A stretch of DNA of 64,000 bases from an uncultured Sphingomonadaceae bacterium (GCA_947501325.1 CANMVC010000001.1:1-64000), one strand, 5' to 3'. Counted from the stretch's first letter, positions 45,721-55,801 are shown. The notes: generated from the sequence alone by a model not told the origin. Made by a program: numbers and translations.

Positions 45721-47103
45721 GTGACAGGCTCTATTCTCTTTCTACTGATCATTGTTCTTGGCGGCATTGCTTGGTTTTTCGGCCGCGTTAAAGCGACTCG
45801 CTTTTCGGCCACCAACCCAAAGCGAGGAACTGTACACTCTCTCCCCAATTATCACGGCTGGTATGTTGCCCTATGGGCAATCGGCCCCGCCCTGCTGTTC
45901 CTTGTTATTTGGAATATCGCCAGCCCTGCTCTTATTACTGATGCAGCTTTGGCTAGCCCCGCAGCAGAGCAGCTCCCGCAAGGCCAGTTTGCCCGCGGCG
46001 CAATTTTAGCGGAAGCACGCTCCATCGCGTCGGGCGAGCAGGTTCGAGCGTTCAATCCACTTTCCCAATCCATGGTAGAACCCTACAAAGCAGCTATCTC
46101 CTATTATCAAATGATAGGCATGGTTGCGGCTCTATTACTGGTGTTTGCCTGTGGTGTTTTTGCGTGGCTGAGAATCAAGCCCGAACTACGCGCACGCACG
46201 AAAATAGAACGCGTCACCATGATGACGCTGCTTTTGGCATCACTTATCGCGACAATTACAACTGTCGGCATCTTTGCATCGCTTATTTTTGAATCAGCCC
46301 GGTTCTTTTCGATGGTATCACCCATCGACTTTTTATTTGGAATGGAATGGAATCCCAAAGCGGTCGCAGGACCTCGCGGTGAAACCGGGTTTGGCGCTAT
46401 TCCACTATTCTGGGGCACCGTATTTATCGGCGCCATCATAGCTATGATCGTTGCCATCCCGTTGGGGCTAATGAGTGCCATATATCTTACCCAATATGCA
46501 CCGCCTAATTTTCGGGCCTGGATGAAACCAATCTTGGAGGTCCTGGCTGGCGTTCCTACTGTTGTTTACGGCTATTTTGCAGCCTTGACCGTTGCCCCGG
46601 CCTTACGTGACTTTGCGGTTTCAATCGGCATTTCCGGAGCTTCGTCAGAGTCAGCACTGGCCGCCGGTGTCGTGATGGGTATCATGATTATTCCATTTGT
46701 TTCATCGATGGCGGATGACAGCATTGCGGCTGTGCCCAGCGCGATGCGTGACGGATCATTGGCAATGGGCGCCACGAAAAGCGAAACCATCAAAAAAGTT
46801 CTCATACCTGCGGCTTTACCAGGCGTTGTAGGGGGAGTATTGCTTGCTGTTAGTCGAGCAATTGGCGAAACAATGATCGTCGTCATGGCGGCGGGTCTGG
46901 CGGCCAATATGACCGCTAACCCCTTCTCCAGCGTTACAACCGTAACAACACAGATCGTCCAGCTGCTGACTGGCGACCAAGAATTTGACAGCCCCAAAAC
47001 CCTTGCTGCTTTTGCTTTGGGATTGGTATTGTTCATCGTGACATTGCTGCTCAATTTGATCGCACTTAGAGTCGTCAAGAAATATCGGGAAGCTTATGAA
47101 TAG
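45721..47103 (+). CDS. pstC: Phosphate ABC transporter permease PstC
   Basis: A 460-residue inner-membrane permease with about eight membrane segments. It is longer than enteric PstC because of an extended N-terminal part (about residues 1-160). The permease core carries PLGLMSAIYLTQYAPPNFR and the EAA-like loop around GATKSETIKKVLIPAALPGVV. Start GTG 45721. It overlaps pstA by eight bases. Confidence 0.94.
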   Translation: MTGSILFLLIIVLGGIAWFFGRVKATRFSATNPKRGTVHSLPNYHGWYVALWAIGPALLFLVIWNIASPALITDAALASPAAEQLPQGQFARGAILAEARSIASGEQVRAFNPLSQSMVEPYKAAISYYQMIGMVAALLLVFACGVFAWLRIKPELRARTKIERVTMMTLLLASLIATITTVGIFASLIFESARFFSMVSPIDFLFGMEWNPKAVAGPRGETGFGAIPLFWGTVFIGAIIAMIVAIPLGLMSAIYLTQYAPPNFRAWMKPILEVLAGVPTVVYGYFAALTVAPALRDFAVSIGISGASSESALAAGVVMGIMIIPFVSSMADDSIAAVPSAMRDGSLAMGATKSETIKKVLIPAALPGVVGGVLLAVSRAIGETMIVVMAAGLAANMTANPFSSVTTVTTQIVQLLTGDQEFDSPKTLAAFALGLVLFIVTLLLNLIALRVVKKYREAYE

Positions 47104-48364
47104 CGCCGTAGCCTTTGCAGAAGAGCGCAATCCAACCGATTGGCAAAGCGATGCAATGCAGAAACGCATTCGCAAGCGCTATGCCTCGGAACGTCGATTT
47201 AAGGCATTGGGTCTGGGCGCGATTGTATTATCTGCCGGTTTTCTCGCTTTTTTGCTCATAGTGATGGTGGGCAACGGTCTGCGGGGCTTTACCCAGACAG
47301 AACTTCCCGTAGAGATTGACTTTCCCGCCATGACGGGAGGTGCCTCGCCAAGTCAGTTTGTAGGGGCCAACGGAAGTGCCAATTTACGATCGTTAGGTGT
47401 TCAAGACATCGTCAGCACCAGCGTTCAAATCCAATATGGCGAACAGGGCACGGAATTATTCTCCGCTGGGAGCTGGCAGACCGTACAGGCAGCAATTCTA
47501 GACAATCCCGGCATCGTAGAATCAAGAACTACGCTTTACCTTCCCGTTGGATCAGAAATTGACGTTGCTTATAAGGGGGACGGCAACGCGTCCGCCGAGA
47601 AGACCGTAGAAGAGTTAAAGGACCAACTCAGCACCGGCTTTAACTCGAATTTCCTCTTCAATTCGGATGCTACTGATCCAATGCAAGTTGGCATCTGGGG
47701 AGCTTTGAAAGGCTCCTTGATTACAATGTTTATAACATTGATCATCGCCTTCCCAATTGGCGTGTTTTCTGCGCTCTATCTGGAAGAATATGCTCCTAAA
47801 AACCGCTTTACGGACTTGATCGAGGTTTCGATTAACAATCTTGCAGCAGTGCCTTCGATTATTTTTGGCCTTCTAGGCTTAGCCGTATTCCTCAACTTAT
47901 TCGGGTTGCCACGTTCCGCCGCATTGGTTGGCGGACTTACACTAGCTCTTATGACAATGCCGGTGATCGTTATATCCGGTCGCAACGCGATTAAAGCTGT
48001 TCCGCCATCTATACGGGAAGCAGCCTTGGGGATCGGTGCGAGCCAGATGCAGGTCGTGTTTCATCACGTCTTGCCGCTGGCCCTCCCAGGTATATTAACC
48101 GGGACGATTATCGGCATGGCCCGTGCCTTAGGAGAAACGGCTCCACTGTTGATGATTGGCATGCGCGCATTTATCGCCACCCCGCCGGGCGGCATCGTTG
48201 AGCCTGCTACGGTTCTTCCGGTACAAATTTTCCTCTGGTCCGACGAAGTAAATCGCGGTTTTGTAGAAAAAACTTCGGCTGCGATTATCGTGTTGCTCCT
48301 GTTCCTTCTTACAATGAACGCTCTGGCAATATATCTCCGCAATCGTTTTGAAACACGCTGGTAG
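47096..48364 (+). CDS. pstA: Phosphate ABC transporter permease PstA
   Basis: A 422-residue permease, partner of PstC. After an N-terminal membrane segment (about 38-60) comes a large periplasmic region of about 140 residues. The membrane core follows, with [37 protein letters not shown] and the EAA-like loop in [19 protein letters not shown]. The long N-terminal part is typical of alphaproteobacteria. Confidence 0.94.
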   Translation: MNSAVAFAEERNPTDWQSDAMQKRIRKRYASERRFKALGLGAIVLSAGFLAFLLIVMVGNGLRGFTQTELPVEIDFPAMTGGASPSQFVGANGSANLRSLGVQDIVSTSVQIQYGEQGTELFSAGSWQTVQAAILDNPGIVESRTTLYLPVGSEIDVAYKGDGNASAEKTVEELKDQLSTGFNSNFLFNSDATDPMQVGIWGALKGSLITMFITLIIAFPIGVFSALYLEEYAPKNRFTDLIEVSINNLAAVPSIIFGLLGLAVFLNLFGLPRSAALVGGLTLALMTMPVIVISGRNAIKAVPPSIREAALGIGASQMQVVFHHVLPLALPGILTGTIIGMARALGETAPLLMIGMRAFIATPPGGIVEPATVLPVQIFLWSDEVNRGFVEKTSAAIIVLLLFLLTMNALAIYLRNRFETRW

Positions 48365-48372
48365 ATAATGAT

Positions 48373-49215
48373 ATGACAGAATTAGTAGACAGCACCAATT
48401 CCAGTGAAAGTTACACTATGACAGAATCCGCAGTGCCCAATATTTCTGCTGGCGATGGTCCATTGAAAATGACCACAAGAAATGTGGATGTTTTCTATGG
48501 CGACAAGCAGGCCATAAACGGTGTCTCTATTGATGTAACAATGGACAATGTCACCGCTTTCATCGGTCCTTCCGGATGCGGGAAGTCGACCTTTTTGCGG
48601 TGCTTAAACCGGATGAACGACACAATACCCATTGCCAAGGTTACTGGTGAGATCACTCTGGAAGGCGAAGACATTTACGCGGCAAAAATGGATGTCGTGC
48701 AACTCCGGGCCCGCGTCGGCATGGTGTTTCAAAAGCCCAATCCTTTTCCCAAGTCTATTTATGACAATATCGCTTACGGGCCTCGTATTCACGGACTAGC
48801 GACCAGCAAGGATGAACTCGACAATATCGTAGAAACGTCGCTCCAACGTGCAGGTTTGTGGCGAGAGGTACAAGACCGCTTACAAGATAGCGGAACTGCT
48901 CTATCTGGCGGCCAACAACAACGCCTGTGCATAGCCCGGGCAATTGCCGTCGATCCTGAAGTTATTTTGATGGACGAACCTTGTTCGGCGCTCGATCCCA
49001 TTGCAACAGCAAAAATTGAAGAGCTAATCCACGAATTGCGCGGAAAATATGCTATCGTTATCGTGACACATAACATGCAGCAAGCTGCCCGCGTGTCACA
49101 ACGCACCGCCTTTTTCCACTTGGGAACGCTGGTCGAATATGGCGTAACATCTGACATATTCACCAACCCGACACAGGAAAAAACACGGGACTATATTACC
49201 GGACGCTACGGTTAA
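48373..49215 (+). CDS. pstB: Phosphate ABC transporter ATPase
   Basis: A 280-residue cytosolic ATPase that powers PstSCA. The Walker A motif GPSGCGKST is near residue 59, the Q-loop in [15 protein letters not shown], the signature [15 protein letters not shown], Walker [13 protein letters not shown] and the switch His in VTHNM. The first 15 residues are variable, and ATG 48418 is an alternative start. The gene is nine bases after pstA. Confidence 0.96.
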   Translation: MTELVDSTNSSESYTMTESAVPNISAGDGPLKMTTRNVDVFYGDKQAINGVSIDVTMDNVTAFIGPSGCGKSTFLRCLNRMNDTIPIAKVTGEITLEGEDIYAAKMDVVQLRARVGMVFQKPNPFPKSIYDNIAYGPRIHGLATSKDELDNIVETSLQRAGLWREVQDRLQDSGTALSGGQQQRLCIARAIAVDPEVILMDEPCSALDPIATAKIEELIHELRGKYAIVIVTHNMQQAARVSQRTAFFHLGTLVEYGVTSDIFTNPTQEKTRDYITGRYG

Positions 49216-49244
49216 GCGGATCGAAAAGGGAAGGAACCCGAAAG

Positions 49245-49970
49245 ATGGCAAATACCGGAACAGAACATACCGTAAAAGCCTTTGACACGGATATTAACGA
49301 GCTGCGCGGGATGGTGGCAGAAATTGGTGGTCGCAGCGAACAGGCCATAGCAAAAGCCATGCGCGCTTTGGAAAAGCACGATCTGAAGCTTGCTGCTGAG
49401 GTTGTTGCAGAAGATAAAATAATCGACGAACTGGAAAAGCGCATTGATGAGCTGACGTTTCAGACCATTGCTCTACGCGCCCCGATGGCTGACGACCTCC
49501 GCGAACTAATCGCGACATTCAAAATATCTGGCGTCGTCGAACGCATTGGCGATTATGCCAAGAATATCGCCAAACGCGTGCCCGTCATTGCTGGCACCCA
49601 CAAACTTGGACCAGCTTCGCTATTGCCCTCCATGTCCAATATTGCCTCAGAACTTGTCCGTGATTCACTCGAGGCATTTGCCCGGCGGGATGCGGATCTT
49701 GCTCTCGAAGTCAGCGAACGCGATCAAATTGTCGATGATTTCTACACCAGCATTTTCCGGTCTGTGATCACCTACATGATCGAAAACCCGAAAGACATTG
49801 GTGAAGCAGCCCACTTGTTATTCATTGCGAAAAATCTGGAACGCATCGGCGACCACGCAACGAATGTTGCTGAAATGGTTTACTTCGCTGCAAGAGGCGA
49901 GCCGATGCCAGAACGAGATCGAGGCGAAAACCCAACTGACCTTTTGGAAGAACCTAGCAACGGAAAATAG
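49245..49970 (+). CDS. phoU: Phosphate signalling protein PhoU
   Basis: A 241-residue cytosolic helical protein, two PhoU repeats of three helices each. Metal-binding motifs of the E/D-xxx-D type are in AEDKIIDELEKRIDEL and SERDQIVDDFYTSIF, and the ARxIERIGD-like segments are VVERIGDYAKNIAKR and NLERIGDHATNVAEM. It links Pst transport to PhoR and prevents phosphate overload. It lies 29 bases after pstB. Confidence 0.95.
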   Translation: MANTGTEHTVKAFDTDINELRGMVAEIGGRSEQAIAKAMRALEKHDLKLAAEVVAEDKIIDELEKRIDELTFQTIALRAPMADDLRELIATFKISGVVERIGDYAKNIAKRVPVIAGTHKLGPASLLPSMSNIASELVRDSLEAFARRDADLALEVSERDQIVDDFYTSIFRSVITYMIENPKDIGEAAHLLFIAKNLERIGDHATNVAEMVYFAARGEPMPERDRGENPTDLLEEPSNGK

Positions 49971-49974
49971 AAAT

Positions 49975-50670
49975 ATGTCCAACGCAAGATTGTTATTGGT
50001 AGAAGACGACGCGGCTCTCGCGGAACTGCTCTCATGGAACTTCAAAAAAGAAGAATATGACGTCATTCATACAGCCGACGGCGAAGAAGCCTTGCTATTG
50101 GTCAAAGAAAACCGCCCTGATGTTATTTTGCTCGATTGGATGATCGAAAACCTATCAGGTATCGAAGTGTGTCGCCGTCTGCGCCGTTCGGCCGAAACCG
50201 CCAATATTCCGATCATCATGCTCACTGCCCGCGGCGAGGAAGAAGACAAAATTCGGGGATTGGAGACAGGTGCTGACGACTATATCACCAAGCCATTCAG
50301 CCCACGCGAGCTTATCGCTAGGGTAAAGGCAGTTTTGCGTCGGGTTCGTCCTGCCCTTGCTGGCGAAAAGTTGGCTTTTGGTGACCTGGAAATGGACACT
50401 GTCGGCCATAAGGTGAAGCGCGACGGCGATATAATACCGCTTGGGCCCACCGAATTTCGCCTGCTGCGTCATTTTCTCGAGCACCCCAATTGGGTTTTCT
50501 CCCGGGAGCGCTTGCTTGATAGTGTTTGGGGCCAGGATAGTGATATCGAACTTAGGACCGTCGATGTGCATATCCGGCGCCTCCGCAAAGCGCTAAACGC
50601 AAACGAGCGACCAGACATTATTCGAACGGTTCGGTCCGCAGGATATGCACTGGATACTGAAGCGGCTTAA
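49975..50670 (+). CDS. phoB: Phosphate regulon response regulator
   Basis: A 231-residue OmpR-type regulator that binds PHO boxes when phosphorylated by PhoR. The phospho-acceptor is Asp54 in VILLDWMIENL, the Lys is in GADDYITKPFSPREL, and the C-terminal winged helix contains TVDVHIRRLRKAL. ATG 49975 is four bases after the phoU stop; the open frame extends upstream inside phoU but is not real there. A terminator follows. Confidence 0.96.
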   Translation: MSNARLLLVEDDAALAELLSWNFKKEEYDVIHTADGEEALLLVKENRPDVILLDWMIENLSGIEVCRRLRRSAETANIPIIMLTARGEEEDKIRGLETGADDYITKPFSPRELIARVKAVLRRVRPALAGEKLAFGDLEMDTVGHKVKRDGDIIPLGPTEFRLLRHFLEHPNWVFSRERLLDSVWGQDSDIELRTVDVHIRRLRKALNANERPDIIRTVRSAGYALDTEAA

Positions 50671-50691
50671 GTTACCGACCATGACAATAGC

Positions 50692-50721
50692 AAAAAAAGG
50701 CCGGATTAAACCGGCCTTTTC
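50692..50721. terminator. Bidirectional terminator between phoB and the porin gene
   Basis: A 10-bp stem (50695-50704 with 50711-50720) with a six-base loop, flanked by A and T tracts on either side, lies 25 bases after phoB and 20 bases after the convergent porin gene. It can serve both. Confidence 0.88.
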
Positions 50722-50739
50722 GAATTATTTGTGCGGTCA

Positions 50740-52095
50740 CTAGAAAGAAATCTGCGCCCGCGCTCCGATAACGTCGACCGAATAGTCATCCGGTGCTCCT
50801 GTTACGATCCCCAAAGCGTTTCCATAAGACAAATGGCCATAGTTCACGAGGAAACGGACATAATCCACCGGCGTCCAAATTAGCGATGCCATATACCCAT
50901 CCTGGGTGCCGCCAATAATGCCTGCATCTGTTAGATCAAGACGATCATAGCGTATATTGACTTGCCATGCACCCGAACCACCGGATCCGACGGGATTATT
51001 GACTTTTATACTTTTGAATGCACCGTCTTTATACTCCCGTTTATCGTCCGTAAGAAACAAGCCAGCTTCGACCGAACCGCCAAAAAAGGTAGGGTTCGCG
51101 AAACCGGGGCGGCTGACCTTAGCCCAATGGGTTTCTGCAGCGGCATGGAAACGACCAGAGACGATAGCCGCTTCGAGACCATAGGTTAGCTGCTCTTCTG
51201 CTGTGATATTACCTGTGTTGATAAACCGCGTATCGACGCTGTGAATGAGTGGCCGCTGACGATAACGCACTGAGCTGATCGCATCACCAAGGTCCGTCCA
51301 GTGAATAGAACCACCAAGATGAAGTTGAGCATCTCCCAACTTAGGCGCAAAAACAACCCGGCCGTCCAGACTGATGCTATCATTACCATCGCTTAAATCG
51401 TCGATGTTATCAGTAAAAACGCCTCCTTGTAGCAAGATGTCGCCCGTTTTATAAGCTGCTGACACACCGACTTTACGTTGAAAACCGAAGGCATCTGTAA
51501 ACGCAGAACGCTCGATAAAACTGGTATCATTACTGCTCGATATTTCCTCCAGCGATTGGAAATTGTTATGCTGACCCACCGTCACGGTTAAACCGCCGCT
51601 TTTATAGTCCAGATAGGCATCTGTGAGCTCCACACCATCCAATAAATCGGCCTCCAGCTTATAGCCAAACCCGCCTGGAATTTTACCCTGAACACCGAGC
51701 CGCACCCGGCGCGCCTCATTGGAAAAACCCTCACCTGCAATGTCAATTGTCGATGGTATCGAGGAAAGATTATTGAAATCGTAGAGTATCCGGCCACGCG
51801 GTTTGAAACTCCAACCGTCATCGGTTTTTATTTCCGGCGCGCCTTTGAATTTGATGCTGGTTTTCTCTTTTGCTTGGGCAACCTCTTCAACTTTAGCTAC
51901 TTTTTCACTCTGCTGTTGTTGTAAGGTTTCAACGCTACCTAGCTGCGCACGCAGACTGACGACTTCCTGTTCGAGCTGGTTGAGTCTCTCCAAAAGTGCA
52001 GCGGCTTCTTCGCTAGAGATTTGAGCCGCAAAAGCCTGGCTAGGCAACAAAGCTAATAGGGCTGCGCCCGTTATAAGATTAGATTTCAATTTCAT
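50740..52095 (-). CDS. Phosphate-selective porin (OprO/OprP family)
   Basis: A 451-residue outer-membrane beta-barrel. A signal peptide (residues 1-23, ending AFAA) is followed by a coiled-coil region with heptads (about 28-75, rich in Leu, Glu and Gln). The OprO/OprP barrel follows, with FKPRGRILYDFNN and ending in the aromatic-terminated strand IGARAQISF. It would let phosphate or polyphosphate through the outer membrane. It converges on the pst cluster, and PHO-like repeats stand in its upstream region, which supports a phosphate role. Confidence 0.9.
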   Translation of the reverse strand: MKLKSNLITGAALLALLPSQAFAAQISSEEAAALLERLNQLEQEVVSLRAQLGSVETLQQQQSEKVAKVEEVAQAKEKTSIKFKGAPEIKTDDGWSFKPRGRILYDFNNLSSIPSTIDIAGEGFSNEARRVRLGVQGKIPGGFGYKLEADLLDGVELTDAYLDYKSGGLTVTVGQHNNFQSLEEISSSNDTSFIERSAFTDAFGFQRKVGVSAAYKTGDILLQGGVFTDNIDDLSDGNDSISLDGRVVFAPKLGDAQLHLGGSIHWTDLGDAISSVRYRQRPLIHSVDTRFINTGNITAEEQLTYGLEAAIVSGRFHAAAETHWAKVSRPGFANPTFFGGSVEAGLFLTDDKREYKDGAFKSIKVNNPVGSGGSGAWQVNIRYDRLDLTDAGIIGGTQDGYMASLIWTPVDYVRFLVNYGHLSYGNALGIVTGAPDDYSVDVIGARAQISF

Positions 52096-52159
52096 GTCTT
52101 GAGAATTCCCGCCAAAAATCTGAATTATTCATGACGGCTCTATGATCATTACGTTTCGT

Positions 52160-52192
52160 AAAAACGTCAGTTTTATTGCAGTTTTTTTACAG
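52160..52192 (-). promoter_or_regulatory. Tandem PHO-like repeats upstream of the porin gene
   Basis: On the minus strand three CTG-starting units with an 11-base period are seen: CTGTAAA (52192), CTGCAAT (52181) and CTGACGT (52170), with A-rich spacers. They deviate from CTGTCAT but keep the spacing expected for PhoB. They lie about 65 bases before the porin ATG. Confidence 0.5.
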
Positions 52193-52227
52193 ACATGCCG
52201 TTCGGAACTATGTGAGACGGATTCCCG

Positions 52228-52584
52228 TTATTCTGAGACCAGCTTCATCAATCGTCGCTCCATAGGAGCCAAAACCCCGGCAAGATCGTGGCCGCGTTTC
52301 AATATTTGTCCGTGTTCGCCATGCAGCGTCCACATGCCTTGTTTGTTGCGATCGGCAGGTCTCTTCTCGATCCGCATTTGTGGTCGCTCTGAAGTACGAC
52401 GAAATGCTGCAAAGACAGCAGCATCTTTGCCCATGTCCATAGCATAATCGCGCCAATGCCCCGCAGCGACCATTCGTCCGTAAAGATTTAGAATCCGCTC
52501 CATTTCCTTGCGTTCGAATCCTACTTGGACAGCCGAAGCCTTTCGATCAGGGAAGGACGAGATATTAGAATTTTCAGAGCGCAT
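52228..52584 (-). CDS. DUF2794 family protein
   Basis: A 118-residue soluble protein of the DUF2794 family, found widely in alphaproteobacteria. The core is FERKEMERILNLYGRMVAAGHWRDYAMDMGKDAAVFAAFRR, followed by MWTLHGEHGQILKRGHDLAGVLAPMERR. No function is established. It is coupled to cysE (its start shares a base with the cysE stop). The pairing has no obvious biochemical reason. Confidence 0.82.
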   Translation of the reverse strand: MRSENSNISSFPDRKASAVQVGFERKEMERILNLYGRMVAAGHWRDYAMDMGKDAAVFAAFRRTSERPQMRIEKRPADRNKQGMWTLHGEHGQILKRGHDLAGVLAPMERRLMKLVSE

Positions 52585-53288
52585 CAGGCGCTGTCTCGTT
52601 TGCTTCCTGCTTCGTTATCATCCGTTTTATCGCGACCTTCTGCAAAGGCAGCTATGCGTTTTTGCAATTGCTCCATTTCGCATTGCAAAATTTCCAATTT
52701 CTGAGTCGAAGGATCGAAAACCTCGCTGCAAGGCGTTCCATAAGGCGTGAATTCTTCCTGATACTGTTCTACTTCAATCAATGTCGGCCGCGCCCGAACA
52801 CCAACCATGGTAGCGCCATCAGGGACATCCTGTGTCACCACGGCATTTGCGCCAATACGGGATCTTTTACCGACGATGATTGGTCCTAATATCTGTGCTC
52901 CCGAACCCAGAATAGCATCGTCTTCTATTGTCGGGTGCCGCTTTCCACCCACGCCATTGGTTGGATTGGTACCACCCAACGTAACACATTGGTATATAGT
53001 GACATTATCACCAATTTCTGCAGTTTCACCGATCACTGAAAAACCGTGATCGATGAACAAATGACGACCGATTTTGGCCCCGGGATGAATATCAATCGCT
53101 GTAAACAAACGAGCAAAATGATTCACAAAGCGCGCAAGGAAGTAGAGCTCCCCCTTGAACAACCAGTGTGCCACGCGATGCAAGCCAACGGCTAAAACTC
53201 CAGGATAGAGCAACACTTCCCAACGAGAACGTGGAGCGGGATCACGCGCCTTTATGGAGTCCAGATATTTACCTAAGTCCCGAAACAT
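52584..53288 (-). CDS. cysE: Serine O-acetyltransferase
   Basis: A 234-residue cytosolic enzyme that makes O-acetylserine from serine and acetyl-CoA for cysteine synthesis. The family core is IHPGAKIGRHLFIDHGFSVI and the left-handed beta helix that follows, with YQCVTLGGTNPTNGVGGKRHP and GPIIVGKRSRIGANAVVTQDV. The N-terminal helical domain is short, as in the EpsC type. The C-terminal tail is charged. It precedes DUF2794. Confidence 0.93.
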   Translation of the reverse strand: MFRDLGKYLDSIKARDPAPRSRWEVLLYPGVLAVGLHRVAHWLFKGELYFLARFVNHFARLFTAIDIHPGAKIGRHLFIDHGFSVIGETAEIGDNVTIYQCVTLGGTNPTNGVGGKRHPTIEDDAILGSGAQILGPIIVGKRSRIGANAVVTQDVPDGATMVGVRARPTLIEVEQYQEEFTPYGTPCSEVFDPSTQKLEILQCEMEQLQKRIAAFAEGRDKTDDNEAGSKRDSA

Positions 53289-53440
53289 ATTTTTCTCCGG
53301 CGGTTTTACAATCTACAAACTAAGGTTCGGAAACCGATTTTTCCAGTCCTTTCTTGCAACTCATCTGAAACTGCCCTTTTTGCACTCGCATTTATCGCTC
53401 TGGTGAATTACGTACGGCCTATTCATCGAAGGACTAAATG

Positions 53441-54364
53441 ATGTCAAACTATCTACCTACGCTCAAACAGCTACAATATCTGGTGGCGCTTGAAGAACAC
53501 GGTCATTTTGGGCGGGCAGCGGAAGCCTGCTACGTCACTCAATCAACGCTATCTGCCGGTATCAAAGAACTGGAGACGCTGCTCGACGTGATGCTGGTAG
53601 AACGGACGCGCCGTGTCGTACGCTTTACCGAACTCGGAAAAAAAATAGTCGAAAAATCGCACCGAATCTTGCGCGAAGCTGAGGAATTGTCCGATATGGC
53701 ACGATCAGCCGGTCAACCGCTAGTTGGTGATGTGCGGATGAGCGTCATTCCGACGATTGCTCCGTTTCTTTTACCGAAACTCTTGCCGCGCTTACGCAAA
53801 GAACGACCGGAACTTAAGCTTTATCTGAAAGAAGAAACTAGCCATGCGGCATGCGACTCGCTTAGCCACGGCAAAGTGGATTGTGTCTTGCTGGCTCTCC
53901 CCTTCCCTTGCGGCGACACAGAATCGGAAGTCCTTTTTGATGATGAGATTTTCATCGCTTTTCCAAAAGACGATCCCCGGGATCCGCCATCATTGGTAGA
54001 CCCGGCCAATATCGACGAGAACCGCTTGTTGCTACTAGAAGACGGTCATTGTTTAAAAGATCATGCATTGGCAGCCTGCAATCGACCGGAACTGCGGGCC
54101 TCAGCTCGCATGATGGGTACATCACTCCACACGCTCGTTCAAATGGTCGATAATGGGCTAGGCCTTACATTATTACCCCGAATGGCAATCGACAGTGGTA
54201 TTTTGGCTCATACTGACATCATCGCGCGCCCGATCAAATCGGATCGTGCGTTTCGGGATATCGCGCTGGTTTGGCGTAAAAACAGTCCCCGTCGTGAGGA
54301 ATTCAAGCTGTTGGCCAATATTATGCGACAAGGGCAAAGCTGGGTAAAGGAAAGAGCAGCTTAA
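53441..54364 (+). CDS. oxyR: Hydrogen-peroxide-sensing regulator OxyR
   Basis: A 307-residue LysR-family regulator. The helix-turn-helix is at about 18-40 (HFGRAAEACYVTQSTLSAGI). The sensing cysteines are Cys204 in LLEDGHCLKDH and Cys213 in LAAC, nine residues apart as in E. coli OxyR (Cys199 and Cys208). Peroxide would form a disulfide between them and turn on genes such as katG, which is present 21 kb to the left. Start ATG 53441 has a GAAGGA site upstream. Its stop overlaps that of the convergent moaE. Confidence 0.93.
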   Translation: MSNYLPTLKQLQYLVALEEHGHFGRAAEACYVTQSTLSAGIKELETLLDVMLVERTRRVVRFTELGKKIVEKSHRILREAEELSDMARSAGQPLVGDVRMSVIPTIAPFLLPKLLPRLRKERPELKLYLKEETSHAACDSLSHGKVDCVLLALPFPCGDTESEVLFDDEIFIAFPKDDPRDPPSLVDPANIDENRLLLLEDGHCLKDHALAACNRPELRASARMMGTSLHTLVQMVDNGLGLTLLPRMAIDSGILAHTDIIARPIKSDRAFRDIALVWRKNSPRREEFKLLANIMRQGQSWVKERAA

Positions 54365-54804
54365 TCATCCCAGCTTTTCGCTGCGTCTAAATCAGATTGC
54401 CGCTCTTCAACCCAATTCTCGGATCCGTCGCACAATATTTCTTTTTTCCAAAACGGCGCGATGGTTTTCAATTGGTCCATTATATAGGAACAGGCTTCAA
54501 TCGCGGCTTGCCGATGGTCCGAGCAAGTACAAACCAGTACAATTTGCTCTCCCACTCGCAGTCGTCCTACCCTGTGGATTATCGTGATACCGTAAAGCGC
54601 CCACTGATCCAGTGCTTTCATTGCTATTTTACGCAGAGCTTTTTCTGTCATCGCCGGGTAATGCTCCAGTTCCAAAGCGTACAGGTTCCCGTCGCCTCTG
54701 ACCTGTCCAACAAAACTGGATATGGCACCGCCGCCTAGCGCCGACAAACGATCGGCTTCTGCTCCAGAATCGAAATTGTCATGTTGCACTGTTATCGAAA
54801 TCAT
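54361..54804 (-). CDS. moaE: Molybdopterin synthase catalytic subunit
   Basis: A 147-residue cytosolic protein that, with MoaD, inserts sulfur into precursor Z to make molybdopterin. Typical motifs are GGGAISSFVGQVRGDG near residue 25, the LELEHYPAMTEKAL segment, and GRLRVGEQIVLVCTCSDHRQAAIEAC. The active-site Lys region is FWKKEILCDGSENWVEERQ. It is coupled to moaD by an ATGA overlap. No other Moco genes are in the window. Confidence 0.95.
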   Translation of the reverse strand: MISITVQHDNFDSGAEADRLSALGGGAISSFVGQVRGDGNLYALELEHYPAMTEKALRKIAMKALDQWALYGITIIHRVGRLRVGEQIVLVCTCSDHRQAAIEACSYIMDQLKTIAPFWKKEILCDGSENWVEERQSDLDAAKSWDD

Positions 54805-55064
54805 CCGCCCGTAACCGGCGGGAATATTGCCAGTTCCTTTGCCGAACCTAATGGTGCTTCCAGTCCGACAAAATCCTGGTCGAGAGCAAATCGTAGTTTT
54901 TTCAGATCAGCAAACAGGTCCTGATAGACTGTATCTTTGGTTTTAAGGTAATCCAAAAGCTGGCCTATAGTCTCAGCATTTTCCGGGCAATTGATCGTAT
55001 CTTGATCGCGACCGATCCGTTCTCTCACCCAGGAAAAGTATACAATGCTAAGCTGATTTGCCAT
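54801..55064 (-). CDS. moaD: Molybdopterin synthase sulfur carrier subunit
   Basis: An 87-residue ubiquitin-like protein ending in Gly-Gly (FPPVTGG), the tail that carries the thiocarboxylate. The start is ATG 55064, with an AGGTG site upstream; a GTG at 55076 is possible. It lies directly after pgsA and before moaE, so the three may be co-transcribed. Confidence 0.92.
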   Translation of the reverse strand: MANQLSIVYFSWVRERIGRDQDTINCPENAETIGQLLDYLKTKDTVYQDLFADLKKLRFALDQDFVGLEAPLGSAKELAIFPPVTGG

Positions 55065-55076
55065 AATATCTGACAC

Positions 55077-55628
55077 CTAATCCATATGCTTCAGACCGAC
55101 CCGAAGATAATCCCAGCCAGTGATAAGGGTCAATATTGCAGCAGCCCAAAGCGTCCAGATACCAATGATCTGGACGAACGCAAAATGTGGCAAGCCACCG
55201 GCTAGTATCAATGCGCCCAGTGATATCAGCTGAAATGTCGTCTTCCATTTCGCCAGCTGAGAAACAGGAACGCTGACCTGAAGGCCAGCAAGAAACTCGC
55301 GCAGCCCGGATACAGCTATCTCTCGTAGCAAGATGATAAGCGCTGCAATAACGTTATAACCTTCAATGTCACCGCTGGCGCAAAGGATAAGGATGACAGA
55401 TGCCACCATGATTTTGTCCGCAATCGGATCAAGAAATATGCCCAATTTTGAAACTGTTCCTTGGGAACGCGCCAAATAACCATCGAAATAGTCCGTAATA
55501 GCCATTAAAGCATAAAGCACGGTTGCTAGCAGATAGCCCAACTTCCAGTCCGGCCACCACAAAAGCGCCACCAGAAAAGGGACTGTAAAGATCCGCGAAA
55601 GCGTCAAAATATTTGGAAGATTCAGCAT
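55077..55628 (-). CDS. pgsA: CDP-diacylglycerol-glycerol-3-phosphate 3-phosphatidyltransferase
   Basis: A 183-residue inner-membrane enzyme for phosphatidylglycerol synthesis. The CDP-alcohol phosphatidyltransferase motif Dx2DGx2ARx8Gx3Dx3D is present as DYFDGYLARSQGTVSKLGIFLDPIADK. About four to six membrane segments surround it. The start at ATG 55628 (MLNLPNIL) matches the family; ATG 55643 and longer starts add unrelated residues. The gene begins the pgsA-moaD-moaE run. Confidence 0.94.
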   Translation of the reverse strand: MLNLPNILTLSRIFTVPFLVALLWWPDWKLGYLLATVLYALMAITDYFDGYLARSQGTVSKLGIFLDPIADKIMVASVILILCASGDIEGYNVIAALIILLREIAVSGLREFLAGLQVSVPVSQLAKWKTTFQLISLGALILAGGLPHFAFVQIIGIWTLWAAAILTLITGWDYLRVGLKHMD

Positions 55629-55801
55629 ATTACCCGCAGCCATAACGAGATTTCGCCAAAAGTTAAATCCTATCCTTGCTATCCTTGCATTAGTCATGAA
55701 ATTTTCGCGCATCCACCGCCTTGCGCAATTGATTTACATCGCTAGGGTGTCGAACAAATTCGCCCCCTGTCTGACAGCGCTCAAAAACAGGAATCTCCAG
55801 A

